NCBI GenBank assembly: GCA_009594995.1
Contig: VOPR01000013.1
Span: 1-35,426 of the forward strand
Source: Nitrospira sp.
Lineage (GTDB): Bacteria > Nitrospirota > Nitrospiria > Nitrospirales > Nitrospiraceae
Direction of reading: 5' to 3'
DNA length: 35,426 nt
In this document: in pieces, positions 15,075 to 24,899 of the stretch
How the letters are laid out: every line of letters starts with the position of its first letter
Numbering within the stretch: position 1 is the first letter of the stretch
Position numbers and translations under genes: made by a program
Notes under the pieces: generated by a model
Database searches by the model: none
Told to the model about the DNA's origin: nothing
What the model saw: only the letters and a program-made list of their open reading frames with translations

Positions 15075-16076
15075 ATGGACCAGGCCGTCGTCGCACAGGA
15101 GATCAAACGCAGCGACCTCCTCGAGATGTACTCCTACCTGCGGTTGACCAGAAGCCTGGAAGACCGCATCACGGCCCTCTATCGGCAAGGGCGGATCGTC
15201 GGCGGCGTGTACACCAGTCACGGGATGGAGGCCATAGCCGTCGGGTACGCCTCGGCGTTGAGGCCGGACGATGTCATCGCCCCGTTTCATCGCGATATGG
15301 GAGCTTTTCTGATTCGCGGCTTTTCCCCGGGCGAGATCATTGCCCAATATCTCGGCAAACAGACGGGACCGACCAAAGGAAAAGACGGCAACGTTCACAT
15401 GGGCGATCTCAAGCGCGGCGTGATCGGGTTCGTCAGCCACCTGGCCGATAACATGCCGGTCGCAGCCGGCGCGGCACTGGCATTCAAGATCAGAGGCGAA
15501 TCCCGCGTGGCGTTTGCCGGAACCGGTGACGGCGGGACGAGTCGCGGAGATTTCCATGAAGCCATGAACTTTGCGGCGGTGCGCAGACTCCCCGTCGTGT
15601 TCTTCTGCACGAACAATCAATACGCCTACTCAACGCCCGTTCGGTACCAGATGGCGATCACGGATGTGGTCGAACGGGCGAAAGCCTATGGCATGCCGGG
15701 AGAAATTGTAGACGGCAATGATGTGGCAGCCGTCTATCTGGCATCCAGGCGGGCCATTTCCAAAGCCCGGGCCGGTGAAGGACCGACATTCCTCGAATTC
15801 AAGACGATGCGCATGCACGGCCATTCCGAACATGACGCCGCAAAGTATGTCCCGCGCGAGTTGCTAGAGGAATGGAAGGCGAAAGATCCGATTCTGCGGG
15901 CCGAGCGGCTGCTGACACAGCTCGGCTATGCGGACGAGTCGCATTTTCGTGAGGTGGGCGAACGAGTCAAGAAGGACGTCGAGGCAGCAACCGAGTTTGC
16001 TGAACGGAGTCCGCTGCCGGAAGGACCGGACACATTGGTGGGAGTGTTCGCTACCGAAAACGAGGTGTTGCCATGA
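15075..16076 (+). CDS. 2-oxoacid dehydrogenase E1 component, alpha subunit (branched-chain type)
   Basis: This 333-residue protein (ATG 15075, AGAGGAGG upstream) is the thiamine-diphosphate-binding alpha subunit of a heterotetrameric E1. GDGGTSRGDFHEAMNFAAV begins the cofactor motif at G151-D152-G153, which ends with N180-N181. KDGNVHMGD (103-111) and YSTPVRYQ (185-192, the loop that is phosphorylated in eukaryotic enzymes) are also present. It would decarboxylate 2-oxoacids and pass the acyl group to lipoyl-E2. The adjacent leucine-degradation and mutase genes favour the branched-chain 2-oxoacid dehydrogenase over pyruvate or acetoin dehydrogenase. The stop overlaps the beta-subunit start (ATGA at 16073), as expected for a stoichiometric complex. 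Confidence 0.88.
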   Translation: MDQAVVAQEIKRSDLLEMYSYLRLTRSLEDRITALYRQGRIVGGVYTSHGMEAIAVGYASALRPDDVIAPFHRDMGAFLIRGFSPGEIIAQYLGKQTGPTKGKDGNVHMGDLKRGVIGFVSHLADNMPVAAGAALAFKIRGESRVAFAGTGDGGTSRGDFHEAMNFAAVRRLPVVFFCTNNQYAYSTPVRYQMAITDVVERAKAYGMPGEIVDGNDVAAVYLASRRAISKARAGEGPTFLEFKTMRMHGHSEHDAAKYVPRELLEEWKAKDPILRAERLLTQLGYADESHFREVGERVKKDVEAATEFAERSPLPEGPDTLVGVFATENEVLP

Positions 16077-17065
16077 CGACCGCAACCGTCACTCAGGAGA
16101 CTAGCTACGTCGAGGCTATTTCACAGGCCTTGGACGAGGAAATGAGCCGTGACGAACGGGTGTTCCTTATGGGCGAAGACATCGGCGCCTACGGTGGGGC
16201 CTTCAAGGTGACGGAAGGGTTCTTGAAAAAATACGGCGAATGGCGGGTCTTGGATACGCCCCTCTCGGAATCCGGATTTGTGGGTGCAGCCATCGGCGCA
16301 GCCATGATGGGCTTGCGGCCTGTAGTGGAAATGCAATTTGCCGACTTCATTTCCTGCGCCTTCGATCAAATCACCGAAGTTGCCGCCAAGAATCACTATC
16401 GCTGGGGGGCAGCAGTTCCCTTGGTTATTCGAGCACCATTCGGCGGGGGCGTCCATGGAGGACCGTTCCACTCCGAATGTCCGGAAGGCTGGTTCTTCCA
16501 TTCGCCCGGCCTCAAAATCGTGGCCCCTTCGACACCCTACGATGCGAAGGGACTGTTGAAAGCCGCCATTCGCGATCCCAATCCGGTGCTGTACTTCGAG
16601 CACAAGTTCCTCTATCGGCGGATCAAAGCGGTTTTGCCGCAGGAAGACTACATCGTTCCCATCGGCAAGGCTGAGGTGAAGCGAACCGGAAGCGACGTCA
16701 CGATCATCACCTACGGAGCGATGGTACACCTGGCCCTGGAAGCGGCGGACCTGCTGCAGAAAGAAGGGATCGCCCTGGAGGTGGTGGATCTCCGCACGTT
16801 GATCCCGCTCGACAAGGAGACCATTTACGCGTCGGTGCGCAAGACGAGCAAGGCCATCATGCTGCATGAAGACAACAAAACAGGCGGCATCGGAGCGGAG
16901 ATATCCGCGCTGCTGACTGAAGACTGCTTCGACTGCCTGGACGGGCCGATTCTCCGTATTGCGCCGCCTGACACGCCGGTGCCGTTCAGCACGCCGCTGG
17001 AGGAATTCTTTTTGCCCAAAGTGAGCGACATCGTCGCAGGGGCCAGGAAGTTGGCGGCCTATTGA
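16073..17065 (+). CDS. 2-oxoacid dehydrogenase E1 component, beta subunit (branched-chain type)
   Basis: The 330-residue protein begins in the ATGA overlap with E1 alpha. It has the transketolase-like pyrimidine-binding domain with MGEDIGAYGGAFKVT (33-47) and DTPLSESG with the conserved Glu at E66, followed by FADFI, PFGGGVHGG and HSPGLKIVAPSTPYDAKGL. The C-terminal transketolase domain contains ITYGAMVHLALEAA, VVDLRTLIPLD and HEDNKTGGIGAEI, the last close to branched-chain E1 beta. Together with the alpha subunit it forms the alpha2beta2 E1 that acts on 2-oxoisovalerate, 2-oxoisocaproate and 2-oxo-3-methylvalerate. Pyruvate specificity cannot be excluded from sequence alone. Confidence 0.88.
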   Translation: MTTATVTQETSYVEAISQALDEEMSRDERVFLMGEDIGAYGGAFKVTEGFLKKYGEWRVLDTPLSESGFVGAAIGAAMMGLRPVVEMQFADFISCAFDQITEVAAKNHYRWGAAVPLVIRAPFGGGVHGGPFHSECPEGWFFHSPGLKIVAPSTPYDAKGLLKAAIRDPNPVLYFEHKFLYRRIKAVLPQEDYIVPIGKAEVKRTGSDVTIITYGAMVHLALEAADLLQKEGIALEVVDLRTLIPLDKETIYASVRKTSKAIMLHEDNKTGGIGAEISALLTEDCFDCLDGPILRIAPPDTPVPFSTPLEEFFLPKVSDIVAGARKLAAY

Positions 17066-17089
17066 GGCTGTCGAACCGGGAGAGCTGAC

Positions 17090-18283
17090 ATGCAGGAGAC
17101 GTTATCCGTGACCACCGATATCGTCATGCCGCAGTTGGGTGAAAGCATCGCGGAAGGGACCGTCGTCAAGTGGCTGATCCGGCAAGGCGGCACAGTCGAA
17201 AAAGACCAGCCCCTGCTCGAAGTGGAGACTGAAAAGGTGGCGCTCGACATTCCATCTCCGGCCGCCGGTGTGCTTGCAGAAGTCATGGTACCGGAAGGGA
17301 CGACGGTACCTGTCGGAACGTTGCTGGCCAGACTCGAAGCTCAGCCGATGGAAGGAATCGTGACTCGTGTCGGTGGCGTGGGTGTGCGTGAGAAACAGGC
17401 ACAGGCAGAAGGCGATCAACATTATTCGCCGGCAGTTAAGCAATTGGCGCGAGAGCATCAGATAGACTTAGCCGCTATCACCGGCACAGGCGAGGGCGGC
17501 CGGGTCACCAAGAAAGACCTGTTGGACTATGTGGCCACGCGGAAAGAGTCCGGCCCGGGGATTCAGCCATCGGCCGAGGCTCGAACCTCCCGCCCTGCGC
17601 TATCCGTGTCGCAAGAAAAGTATGAAGAAATTATTCCCCTGACTCAGATGCGAAAGACCATAGCGGATCGCATGGTCCTCAGCCGTCGCACAGCCGCCCA
17701 CGTGGCGACGTTTTTCGAGGTCGACTTCACCGGTATCGATAAATTTCGCGCAGGGCGCACGTTGACCTACCTGCCCTTTGTGATCAGCGCCGTCACACGC
17801 GCCATGCAGGACGTGCCGCTGCTGAATGCCTCCTGGCGAGATGACGGCATCGTGATAAAGAAGGATTTGCATATTGGCATCGCAGTCGCGCTCGACGACG
17901 GTCTGCTCGTTCCCGTCATACGGCAGGCTGATCGGAAGGGCCTGAATCAACTCGCACATGAAATTGCGGACCTGGCGGAGCGAGCCAGAACCAAACGATT
18001 GACGCCGCCTGAAGTCCAAGACGGCACGTTTACGATCACGAACCACGGCGGATTCGGCAGCCTCTTCAGCACACCGATCATCAACCAACCTCAAGCCGCC
18101 ATCCTCGGTGTGGGCTCGGTGCAGAAGCGCGCCGTCGTGATCGACGACGCCATCGCCATCCGTCCCATGTGTTACCTGAGCTTGTCGTTCGACCACCGGA
18201 TCATCGACGGCGCCACCGCGGATCGATTCATGAGCAAGGTGAAACAGCATCTCCAACAGAGCGACTGGGAGACATTCCTGTGA
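17090..18283 (+). CDS. 2-oxoacid dehydrogenase E2, dihydrolipoamide acyltransferase
   Basis: The 397-residue E2 has the standard order: one lipoyl domain (residues about 8-84) with lipoyl Lys K49 in ETEKVALDI; an Ala-poor linker; a peripheral-subunit-binding domain (about 116-154: SPAVKQLAREHQIDLAAITGTG, RVTKKDLLDYV); and a catalytic core (about 185-397) with the DHRIIDG motif, catalytic H369 and D373. It transfers the acyl group from E1 to CoA. The annotated ATG 17090 has GGGAG upstream; GTG 17108 with AGGAG is an equally good alternative that removes six residues. No E3 (dihydrolipoamide dehydrogenase) gene occurs in the window, so E3 must be shared with another complex or lie elsewhere. 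Confidence 0.9.
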   Translation: MQETLSVTTDIVMPQLGESIAEGTVVKWLIRQGGTVEKDQPLLEVETEKVALDIPSPAAGVLAEVMVPEGTTVPVGTLLARLEAQPMEGIVTRVGGVGVREKQAQAEGDQHYSPAVKQLAREHQIDLAAITGTGEGGRVTKKDLLDYVATRKESGPGIQPSAEARTSRPALSVSQEKYEEIIPLTQMRKTIADRMVLSRRTAAHVATFFEVDFTGIDKFRAGRTLTYLPFVISAVTRAMQDVPLLNASWRDDGIVIKKDLHIGIAVALDDGLLVPVIRQADRKGLNQLAHEIADLAERARTKRLTPPEVQDGTFTITNHGGFGSLFSTPIINQPQAAILGVGSVQKRAVVIDDAIAIRPMCYLSLSFDHRIIDGATADRFMSKVKQHLQQSDWETFL

Positions 18284-19476
18284 CCACCAGACAACGTGCC
18301 GTCATTGTGAGCGCAGTTCGAACCCCGATGGGCAGCTTTAACGGAGGCTTCAGTTCGCTACCATCAACGAAGTTGGGCAGCCTCGCGATCGCCGACGCCG
18401 TGAAGCGCATCGGGTTGCCGGGCGAGCAGATCGACGAAGTGCTGATGGGATGCGTCCTCAGCGCCGGGCTCGGCCAGGCCCCTGCAAGGCAGGCGGCGAT
18501 CGGCGCGGGACTTCCCCACAAGGTCGGTGCCGTCACCGTGAACAAAGTCTGTGGATCCAGCCTGCAGACTCTGATCATGGCGGCCAGAGCCATCGCGCTG
18601 GGCGAAGCGCGCGTGATGGTCGCCGGCGGAATGGAAAACATGACCCGGGCCCCCTTTCTGCTGGAAAAGGCCAGGCAGGGATACCGGCTGGGCCATGGAG
18701 AATTGACGGACAGTCTGATCAAGGACGGACTGTGGGATGTGTACAACCAGTTTCACATGGGCAAGGCGGGAGAACTCTGCGCCGCCAAGTACCAATTCTC
18801 CCGGCAGGAAGTCGATGATTTTGCCCTGGAAAGTTACAGCCGCGCGCGTGAGGCCATCACCGCGGGCGTATTCACCAGAGAGATTGTCCCGGTCGAGGTG
18901 CCGCAAAAGAAAGGCGCACCCCTCATTGTCTCGGACGATGAGGAACCGAACCGGGTCGATCTCTCAAGGCTGCGAGAGTTGAAGCCAGTCTTTCAGGACG
19001 ACGGGGTCCTAACAGTGGGCAACTCCCCTTCCTGCAATGACGGCGCGGCGGCACTAGTGATCATGGCGGAAGAGGAGGCACACCGGCTGGGCCTCGCACC
19101 GATGGCTTACATCGCTGGATATGCCGGGGCCGCACTCGCACCGGAGTGGTTCACCGTCGCACCCATCGAGGCCATCCGCCGACTCCTCAAGCAGACCGGG
19201 CTTTCCGTCAACGATATCGACTTGTTCGAAATCAACGAAGCCTTTTCGGCCGTGTCACTGGCCATCAACCGCGAACTCGGGTTGGATGCCAAGAAGGTCA
19301 ATGTCAACGGCGGCGCGGTGGCCCTGGGCCATCCCATCGGCGCGACCGGAGCCAGGATCGTGACCACGTTGCTCCATGCAATGCAGGCCCGTGATGCCCG
19401 ACGAGGGCTGGCCAGCCTCTGTATCGGGGGCGGAGAAGCGCTGGCCCTGCTCGTGGAGCGGGGTTCAGAGAGATGA
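18280..19476 (+). CDS. Acetyl-CoA C-acyltransferase (thiolase)
   Basis: The start is GTG 18280, overlapping the E2 stop (GTGA) with GGGAG eight bases upstream; longer in-frame extensions would run inside E2. The 398-residue protein is a degradative-type thiolase: nucleophile C91 in NKVCGSS, H351 in GHPIGATGAR and C381 in LCIGGGEA, plus the FEINEAFS segment. It would split acetoacetyl-CoA into two acetyl-CoA, and possibly 2-methylacetoacetyl-CoA into propionyl- and acetyl-CoA in isoleucine breakdown. It is followed at once by the 3-hydroxyacyl-CoA dehydrogenase, giving the last two beta-oxidation steps side by side. Confidence 0.92.
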   Translation: MTTRQRAVIVSAVRTPMGSFNGGFSSLPSTKLGSLAIADAVKRIGLPGEQIDEVLMGCVLSAGLGQAPARQAAIGAGLPHKVGAVTVNKVCGSSLQTLIMAARAIALGEARVMVAGGMENMTRAPFLLEKARQGYRLGHGELTDSLIKDGLWDVYNQFHMGKAGELCAAKYQFSRQEVDDFALESYSRAREAITAGVFTREIVPVEVPQKKGAPLIVSDDEEPNRVDLSRLRELKPVFQDDGVLTVGNSPSCNDGAAALVIMAEEEAHRLGLAPMAYIAGYAGAALAPEWFTVAPIEAIRRLLKQTGLSVNDIDLFEINEAFSAVSLAINRELGLDAKKVNVNGGAVALGHPIGATGARIVTTLLHAMQARDARRGLASLCIGGGEALALLVERGSER

Positions 19477-19500
19477 GTTGTGAGGCGGGAGTTCCGGGCG

Positions 19501-20385
19501 ATGACGAGTGACGACATCAAGACGATCGGAGTGGTCGGCGCGGGACAGATGGGGCGCGGCATCACCCAGGTGCTGGCTACAGCAGGCTGGAACGTGCTGT
19601 TGGTCGACGTGACCGAGGAGGCGTTGGAGGAGGCGACCAAAAAAATCTGGCAGGGCGTCACGAGAGCAGTGGAAAAAGGCTCGCTGCGGGGTGATCAGGC
19701 TGGATCGGCTATGGCGATCATTCACCCGATGAAGCACATGCAACGGCTGCGCGAGGCCCAGATGGTGATCGAAGCGATCCCGGAGGATCCCGAGATGAAA
19801 CGGGCTCTGTTCGCCCAACTGGGGCAGATCTGCGAACCCTCTACGCTGCTGGCCAGCAATACCTCCTCGATTTCAATCACCAGCCTGGGTATGGCCTCCG
19901 GGCGTCCCGATCGCGTCATCGGCATCCATTTCATGAACCCGGTCCCGGTCATGCGCTTAGTCGAAGTGGTGCGCGGCATCGAAACCTCCGAACAGACCGT
20001 GCGCTTGGCGCTTGAGGTCGTCCGCCATGCGGGAAAAACCGCGGTGATCTGCAAGGATTTTCCCGGCTTCATCGTTAACCGGGTTCTCATTCCCATGATT
20101 AACGAAGCCATCTTTGCGTTGGAGGACGGGGTGGCCACGGCGGAAGCGATCGACCTGGCGATGGTAGAAGGGACCAACCATCCTGTCGGCCCCCTGGCCT
20201 TGGCGGACCGTATCGGTCTGGATACGGTGCTCGCCATCTGTGAGGTGCTGCATCAAGACCTGGGTGATCCGAAGTTCCGCCCCTGTCCCCTGCTGAGAAA
20301 GTATGTTGAAGCCGGGTGGCTCGGGCGAAAGAGCGGGCATGGATTTTATCTCTATGGCGATCAGCCGGTGATGCATGTGACCTGA
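19501..20385 (+). CDS. 3-hydroxybutyryl-CoA (3-hydroxyacyl-CoA) dehydrogenase
   Basis: The best start is ATG 19501 (GGGAG upstream); GTG 19480 is possible. The 294-residue protein has an N-terminal NAD-binding Rossmann motif ([10 protein letters not shown], residues 11-20), SNTSSISI, and the catalytic dyad H143 in [11 protein letters not shown] and E155, with the 12-residue spacing of the family. The C-terminal helical domain contains [18 protein letters not shown] and ends [11 protein letters not shown], both hallmarks. It oxidises 3-hydroxyacyl-CoA to 3-oxoacyl-CoA with NAD. Size and context suggest short-chain substrates, such as 3-hydroxybutyryl-CoA. It is the step between the hydratase at 27495 and the thiolase at 18280. 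Confidence 0.92.
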   Translation: MTSDDIKTIGVVGAGQMGRGITQVLATAGWNVLLVDVTEEALEEATKKIWQGVTRAVEKGSLRGDQAGSAMAIIHPMKHMQRLREAQMVIEAIPEDPEMKRALFAQLGQICEPSTLLASNTSSISITSLGMASGRPDRVIGIHFMNPVPVMRLVEVVRGIETSEQTVRLALEVVRHAGKTAVICKDFPGFIVNRVLIPMINEAIFALEDGVATAEAIDLAMVEGTNHPVGPLALADRIGLDTVLAICEVLHQDLGDPKFRPCPLLRKYVEAGWLGRKSGHGFYLYGDQPVMHVT

Positions 20386-20416
20386 CGTTCTGCTTCCGTT
20401 GCTGGAGGGTTGCGTC

Positions 20417-22012
20417 ATGAACGAGCGGAAATCCCGTTTCACCTCCCTCTCCGGGTTAGACATCGAACGGGTCTACAGCGCCGATCACCTCAAGGGCTGG
20501 AGCGCCGAGCAGGATCTCGGGCAACCGGGCGAATTTCCCTACACACGCGGCGTCTATCCCACCATGTATCGTAGCCGGCTCTGGACCATGCGGCAATTCG
20601 CCGGGTTCGGCTCGGCGGACGACACGAATACCCGGTTCAAGTATCTGTTGGACCACGGGCAAACCGGACTCAGCGTCGCCTTCGACCTGCCGACGCTCAT
20701 GGGCCTCGACTCGGATCATCCCATGGCGCGGGGCGAAGTGGGGTACTGTGGAGTAGCGATCTCGTCCCTCGCCGACATGGAGCGCCTCTTCGAAGGCATC
20801 CCGCTCGAGCAGGTCACCACATCCATGACCATCAACGGGCCGGCCGCGGTGCTCTTCGCCATGTATCTCGCCATGGCGGAGAAACGCGGCATCCCGTTCG
20901 ACCGGCTCGGCGGTACGATTCAAAACGACATCCTCAAGGAGTATATCGCCCAGAAGGAGTGGCTCTTCCCGCCGGAACCGCACATCGCGTTGATCGTCGA
21001 TACCATGGCCTATTGCGCCGCCCATGTTCCGAAATGGCACCCCATCAGCATCAGCGGCTACCACATCCGGGAGGCAGGCTCGACGGCAATTCAAGAACTG
21101 GCCTTCACGCTCTACGACGGGCTGACCTACGTAGAGGCGGCCGTGAAATCCGGGCTCGATGTGGATGCGTTCGCGCCGCAATTGTCGTTCTTCTTCAACG
21201 TGCACAATGACTTCTTTGAGGAGATTGCCAAGTTTCGCGCGGCCCGGCGGCTCTGGGCCCGTGAAATGGAACGGCGCTACCACCCCAAGAACCCCCGCTC
21301 GCTCCAGCTGCGCTGCCACGCCCAGACCGCCGGTTGCTCCCTGACCGCCCAACAGCCGATGAACAATGTGGTCCGAACGACGCTGCAGGCCCTTGCCGCT
21401 GTGCTCGGCGGCACGCAATCGCTCCACACCAATTCCATGGACGAAACGCTGGCCCTGCCGACGGAAGAAGCCGTGAAACTGGCGCTGAGGACACAGCAGA
21501 TCATTGCGGGCGAGAGTGGGACGGTCAACTGCGTCGATCCGTTGGGTGGATCCTATTTCGTGGAGTCGCTGACGAACCGCTTGGAGGAAGGAGCGCAGGA
21601 ATACTTTCGCACATTGGACGGAATGGGCGGCATGGTCTGCGCGATCGAGCGCGGGTTTCCGCAGCGGGAAATCCTCGATGCGTCACAACGGTATCAGCGT
21701 GACATCGAAGAACGGGAACGGAGCATTGTCGGCGTGACGGAGCATGTGGAACCACCATCCCGATCGATTCCCATCATGAGGATCGGGCCGGAGGTGGAAC
21801 AGGAACAGGTCGCAAGGCTGTCCGATCTCAGGAAATCACGCGATCCGTTCAAGATGGCCGGCGCGTTGGAAGAGTTGCAGGAAATGGCCGCCTGTCATCA
21901 AAACCTCATGCCGCCGTTGATTGAGGCCGTGAAAGCGAAAGCGACGCTGGGAGAGATTTGCGCCGCGTTAAAGGAAGTGTACGGCACCTATCGAGAGCCG
22001 GTGGTGTTATGA
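20417..22012 (+). CDS. icmA: Coenzyme-B12 acyl-CoA mutase large subunit, isobutyryl-CoA mutase type
   Basis: The ATG at 20417 follows GGAGGG by seven bases, giving 531 residues: the TIM-barrel catalytic subunit without its own B12 domain, which is supplied by the gene at 22848. Family motifs include [19 protein letters not shown] (48-65), [26 protein letters not shown] (167-182), [21 protein letters not shown] and [11 protein letters not shown]. Automatic annotation would say methylmalonyl-CoA mutase. However, the substrate-defining pair is F61 and Q179, 118 residues apart, at the positions of Tyr89 and Arg207 in Propionibacterium methylmalonyl-CoA mutase and of Phe80/Gln198 in isobutyryl-CoA mutase. 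The lost Arg would normally bind the substrate carboxylate. Expected reaction: isobutyryl-CoA <-> n-butyryl-CoA; another uncharged branched acyl-CoA is possible. Confidence 0.8.
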   Translation: MNERKSRFTSLSGLDIERVYSADHLKGWSAEQDLGQPGEFPYTRGVYPTMYRSRLWTMRQFAGFGSADDTNTRFKYLLDHGQTGLSVAFDLPTLMGLDSDHPMARGEVGYCGVAISSLADMERLFEGIPLEQVTTSMTINGPAAVLFAMYLAMAEKRGIPFDRLGGTIQNDILKEYIAQKEWLFPPEPHIALIVDTMAYCAAHVPKWHPISISGYHIREAGSTAIQELAFTLYDGLTYVEAAVKSGLDVDAFAPQLSFFFNVHNDFFEEIAKFRAARRLWAREMERRYHPKNPRSLQLRCHAQTAGCSLTAQQPMNNVVRTTLQALAAVLGGTQSLHTNSMDETLALPTEEAVKLALRTQQIIAGESGTVNCVDPLGGSYFVESLTNRLEEGAQEYFRTLDGMGGMVCAIERGFPQREILDASQRYQRDIEERERSIVGVTEHVEPPSRSIPIMRIGPEVEQEQVARLSDLRKSRDPFKMAGALEELQEMAACHQNLMPPLIEAVKAKATLGEICAALKEVYGTYREPVVL

Positions 22013-22857
22013 AGCTCGGAGCCTTTGATATTTACCCGGTGACCGACGGCCGATTCCGGCTGGACGGCGGCGCCATGTTCGGCGTGGTACCGAAAGCCCT
22101 CTGGCAACAATGTTGTCCGGCGGATGAATTGAATCGCATTCCGCTCAGCCTGACCTGCCTCTTGATCCGAGCCCACGGCAAGAATGTGCTGGTGGATACG
22201 GGACTCGGCGACAAGGAGGATACGAAGTTTCAGTCGATGTTTGGGGTCGAACGGATGCCGACCCTGCAAGAGTCCCTCCGGCAACATGGTCTGAGCCGCG
22301 ACGACATCCACATGGTCATCAATACACATCTGCATTTCGACCACGCGGGCGGCAACACGGTTACCAACGGGAGCAGAGGACTGCTACCTGCTTTTCCCAA
22401 GGCCACCTACTACGTGCAACGGGGGGAATACGAGGACGCGATGCAGGCGAATGAGCGCACGAGGGCCAGCTATCGCCGCGACAATTTCACCTCCCTTGCG
22501 CAGGTGAATCAGTGGGCCTTCCTGGATGGTGACAGGGAACTCATGCCTGGCGTGACGGCCGTCGTTACATCCGGGCATACGCGTTGGCATCAAAGCGTCA
22601 AAATCGAATCGGAAGGCCGGGTGGCGTTCTTTCTGGGCGATCTCATTCCCACGGTGGCCCATCTTCCGCTGCCGTACATCATGGGGTACGACCTCGATCC
22701 GGTTCAGACACTCGACAGCAAACGATGGGTCTTGGAGCGGGCGTTTGAGGAACAGTGGCTCTTGGTCTTCGAGCATGACCCCCAGGTTCAAGCCGGGCAC
22801 GTCAGCAGGAATGCGGACGGGAAATACGTCTTCCGGGAGGTGAACCTATGGCAGTAG
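22009..22857 (+). CDS. MBL-fold metallohydrolase encoded between the mutase subunits
   Basis: The 282-residue protein starts in an ATGA overlap with the mutase large subunit and its end overlaps the small subunit by ten bases, so all three are likely translationally coupled. It has a complete dinuclear metallo-beta-lactamase site: H107-x-H109-x-D111-H112 ([10 protein letters not shown]), H190 in SGHT, D211 in LGD and H256 in FEHDP. N-terminal wording ([29 protein letters not shown]) is that of the group containing quorum-quenching lactonases and many unassigned hydrolases. No signal peptide is seen, so it is cytoplasmic. Neither a lactonase nor a glyoxalase II role follows from context; an acyl-CoA thioesterase or metabolite-repair hydrolase serving the mutase is a guess. 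Confidence 0.85.
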   Translation: MKLGAFDIYPVTDGRFRLDGGAMFGVVPKALWQQCCPADELNRIPLSLTCLLIRAHGKNVLVDTGLGDKEDTKFQSMFGVERMPTLQESLRQHGLSRDDIHMVINTHLHFDHAGGNTVTNGSRGLLPAFPKATYYVQRGEYEDAMQANERTRASYRRDNFTSLAQVNQWAFLDGDRELMPGVTAVVTSGHTRWHQSVKIESEGRVAFFLGDLIPTVAHLPLPYIMGYDLDPVQTLDSKRWVLERAFEEQWLLVFEHDPQVQAGHVSRNADGKYVFREVNLWQ

Positions 22858-23255
22858 CGGCAACACCCCTGCGCATTCTGATCGGCAAGGTGGGATTGGA
22901 TGGACACGACCGGGGCGTGAAGCTCGTCGCCCGGGCGCTCCGTGATGCGGGAATGGAAATCATTTATACGGGTCTCCACCAAAGTCCTGAGCAAATCGTG
23001 ACGACGGCCATTCAGGAAGATGTGCAGGCCATCGGCCTCAGCATCCACTCTGGTGCCCACAATTCATTGTTCCCCCGCGTGCTGGAACTCCTGCGGGAGC
23101 AGGGCGCAGGAGAGATCGCGCTCTTCGGTGGAGGCATCATTCCCGATGAGGATGTGCCGCGATTGAAGGCGGCAGGTGTGCAGATGTTGTTCCGGCCCGC
23201 CACTCCCATGCATGACATCGTGGAGTTTGTGAAAGGGCTGCGAATCGACCGGTGA
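22848..23255 (+). CDS. icmB: Cobalamin-binding small subunit of acyl-CoA mutase
   Basis: This 135-residue protein is a stand-alone B12-binding domain of the mutase type. D18-G19-H20-D21-R22-G23 gives the DxHxxG motif with cobalt-coordinating H20 (base-off/His-on). S65 in LSIHSG matches the SxL region and FGGGIIP the GG motif. Its length fits separate small subunits of isobutyryl-CoA mutase and archaeal methylmalonyl-CoA mutase. The ATG 22848 has GGGAGG upstream and overlaps the MBL gene. It must pair with the large subunit at 20417, which lacks this domain. Confidence 0.92.
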   Translation: MAVAATPLRILIGKVGLDGHDRGVKLVARALRDAGMEIIYTGLHQSPEQIVTTAIQEDVQAIGLSIHSGAHNSLFPRVLELLREQGAGEIALFGGGIIPDEDVPRLKAAGVQMLFRPATPMHDIVEFVKGLRIDR

Positions 23256-23268
23256 GAGGATTTTGGCC

Positions 23269-24873
23269 ATGCGCGTCCTGAAGAGTGCGGTGGTACGAGA
23301 ATCGGAAGAGGTTCGTCGGGACCATTCCCATTACGAAGGTCTGATGGCCGATCTGAAGAAGCACCTCGCTCTGGCGCAGGCAGGCGGTTCAACGGAAACG
23401 GTCGCGCTCCATAAGCAACGCGGAAAACTGACGGCGCGCGAGCGTATCGCCGCGCTGCTCGATCCCGGCTCGCCCTGGTTAGAACTCAGTCCGCTCGCCG
23501 CGTTCGGGCTGTATGACAATCAGGTTCCATCGGCCGGACTGATCACCGGCATCGGCTCCGTGTCCGGACGCTTCTGTGTGATCGTCGCCAACGATGCCAC
23601 GGTCAAGGGCGGCACCTACTTTCCCATGACCATTAAGAAACACCTGCGGGCCCAGGAGATCGCGCTGGAGAACCGTCTGCCGACGATCTACCTCGTGGAT
23701 TCCGGCGGAGTGTTCCTGCCGATGCAAGCCGAGGTCTTTGCCGACAAGGAGCATTTCGGGCGGATCTTCTTCAATCAGGCGCGCATGTCCGCGGCGGGCA
23801 TTCCTCAAATCGCCGTCGTCATGGGCATGTGCACGGCCGGTGGAGCCTATGTCCCCGCGATGTGCGATGAGAATGTCATTGTGAAAGGAACCGGCACGAT
23901 TTATCTGGCCGGACCACCTTTGGTCAAGGCTGCCACCGGCGAAGAGGTGACCAGCGAAGAACTGGGCGGCGCCGATCTGCACACGCGACTTTCAGGTGTC
24001 AGCGACCATCTCGCGGAAGACGATGATGATGCCCTGCAAATCTGCCGTTCAATCATTGCCACGTTGGGGCGACGACCTCCGAAGCTTCGGCGGGAGAAGA
24101 TCGACAACCCGCTCTACCCTGCCGAAGACTTGTATGGAATCATTCCTGCCAATCCACGCCGCAAGTGGGACGCCCGGGAAGTGATCGCGCGACTCGTAGA
24201 CGGCAGCCGCTTTCATGAATTCAAGGCGCGGTACGGAGCGACGCTGGTCTGCGGCTTTGCCTATTGGATGGGCCACCTTGTCGGCATCGTCGCCAACAAC
24301 GGGGTGTTGCTCTCGGAGTCGGCGCTGAAGGGCGCACACTTCGTCCAGCTCTGTGCGCAGCGACGCGTGCCGCTGTTGTTTCTGCAGAACATCACCGGCT
24401 TCATGGTCGGGAAGGATTATGAGAGCAGAGGCATCATCAAAGACGGCGCCAAGATGGTCCAGGCGGTTGCCACAGCAAATGTTCCCAAATTCACGGTCCT
24501 GATCGGCGCCTCCCACGGAGCGGGGAACTATGCCATGTGCGGGCGCGGATACAGTCCTCGGTTCCTCTTCACCTGGCCCAATGCCCGCATCTCGGTCATG
24601 GGCGCGCAGCAGGCTGCGCAGGTGTTGGTCACCGTGAAGGAACAACAACGAGCCCGTGAACATGGAGCGCTGTCAGACGACGAACGCCGGCGGATCACCG
24701 AAGCCACCCTGCGGCAATACGAGCAGGAAGGGAGTCCCTACTACAGCAGCGCACGGCTGTGGGATGACGGGATTCTGGATCCCATGGATACGCGCAGGGT
24801 CCTGGGTCTCTGCCTGGATCTCGCGGCCTTGTCCCCCGTCAAGGAGAGTCATGCGCCGGTGTTTCGCATGTAA
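23269..24873 (+). CDS. Methylcrotonyl-CoA carboxylase carboxyltransferase (beta) subunit
   Basis: The start is ATG 23269; the upstream in-frame TTG has poor spacing. The 534-residue protein has two crotonase-like carboxyltransferase halves. [69 protein letters not shown] and the [12 protein letters not shown] oxyanion region resemble 3-methylcrotonyl-CoA carboxylase beta more than propionyl-CoA carboxylase beta. The following LiuC-type hydratase and HMG-CoA lyase complete leucine degradation from methylcrotonyl-CoA. The biotin-carrying alpha subunit (biotin carboxylase plus BCCP) is not in the window and must lie downstream or elsewhere. Geranyl-CoA carboxylase is a less likely alternative. 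Confidence 0.87.
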   Translation: MRVLKSAVVRESEEVRRDHSHYEGLMADLKKHLALAQAGGSTETVALHKQRGKLTARERIAALLDPGSPWLELSPLAAFGLYDNQVPSAGLITGIGSVSGRFCVIVANDATVKGGTYFPMTIKKHLRAQEIALENRLPTIYLVDSGGVFLPMQAEVFADKEHFGRIFFNQARMSAAGIPQIAVVMGMCTAGGAYVPAMCDENVIVKGTGTIYLAGPPLVKAATGEEVTSEELGGADLHTRLSGVSDHLAEDDDDALQICRSIIATLGRRPPKLRREKIDNPLYPAEDLYGIIPANPRRKWDAREVIARLVDGSRFHEFKARYGATLVCGFAYWMGHLVGIVANNGVLLSESALKGAHFVQLCAQRRVPLLFLQNITGFMVGKDYESRGIIKDGAKMVQAVATANVPKFTVLIGASHGAGNYAMCGRGYSPRFLFTWPNARISVMGAQQAAQVLVTVKEQQRAREHGALSDDERRRITEATLRQYEQEGSPYYSSARLWDDGILDPMDTRRVLGLCLDLAALSPVKESHAPVFRM

Positions 24874-24899
24874 CGGGCACATCGGGTAAGGAGGTCACC

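Noticed and set aside
20456..21427. Minus-strand open frame of 323 codons inside the mutase gene
   Set aside because: Antisense shadow of a strongly conserved coding region; no ribosome site or recognisable domain.
20417..22012. Annotation as methylmalonyl-CoA mutase
   Set aside because: General motifs fit, but Phe61 and Gln179 replace the Tyr and Arg that define methylmalonyl-CoA binding, so the ICM-type call is preferred.
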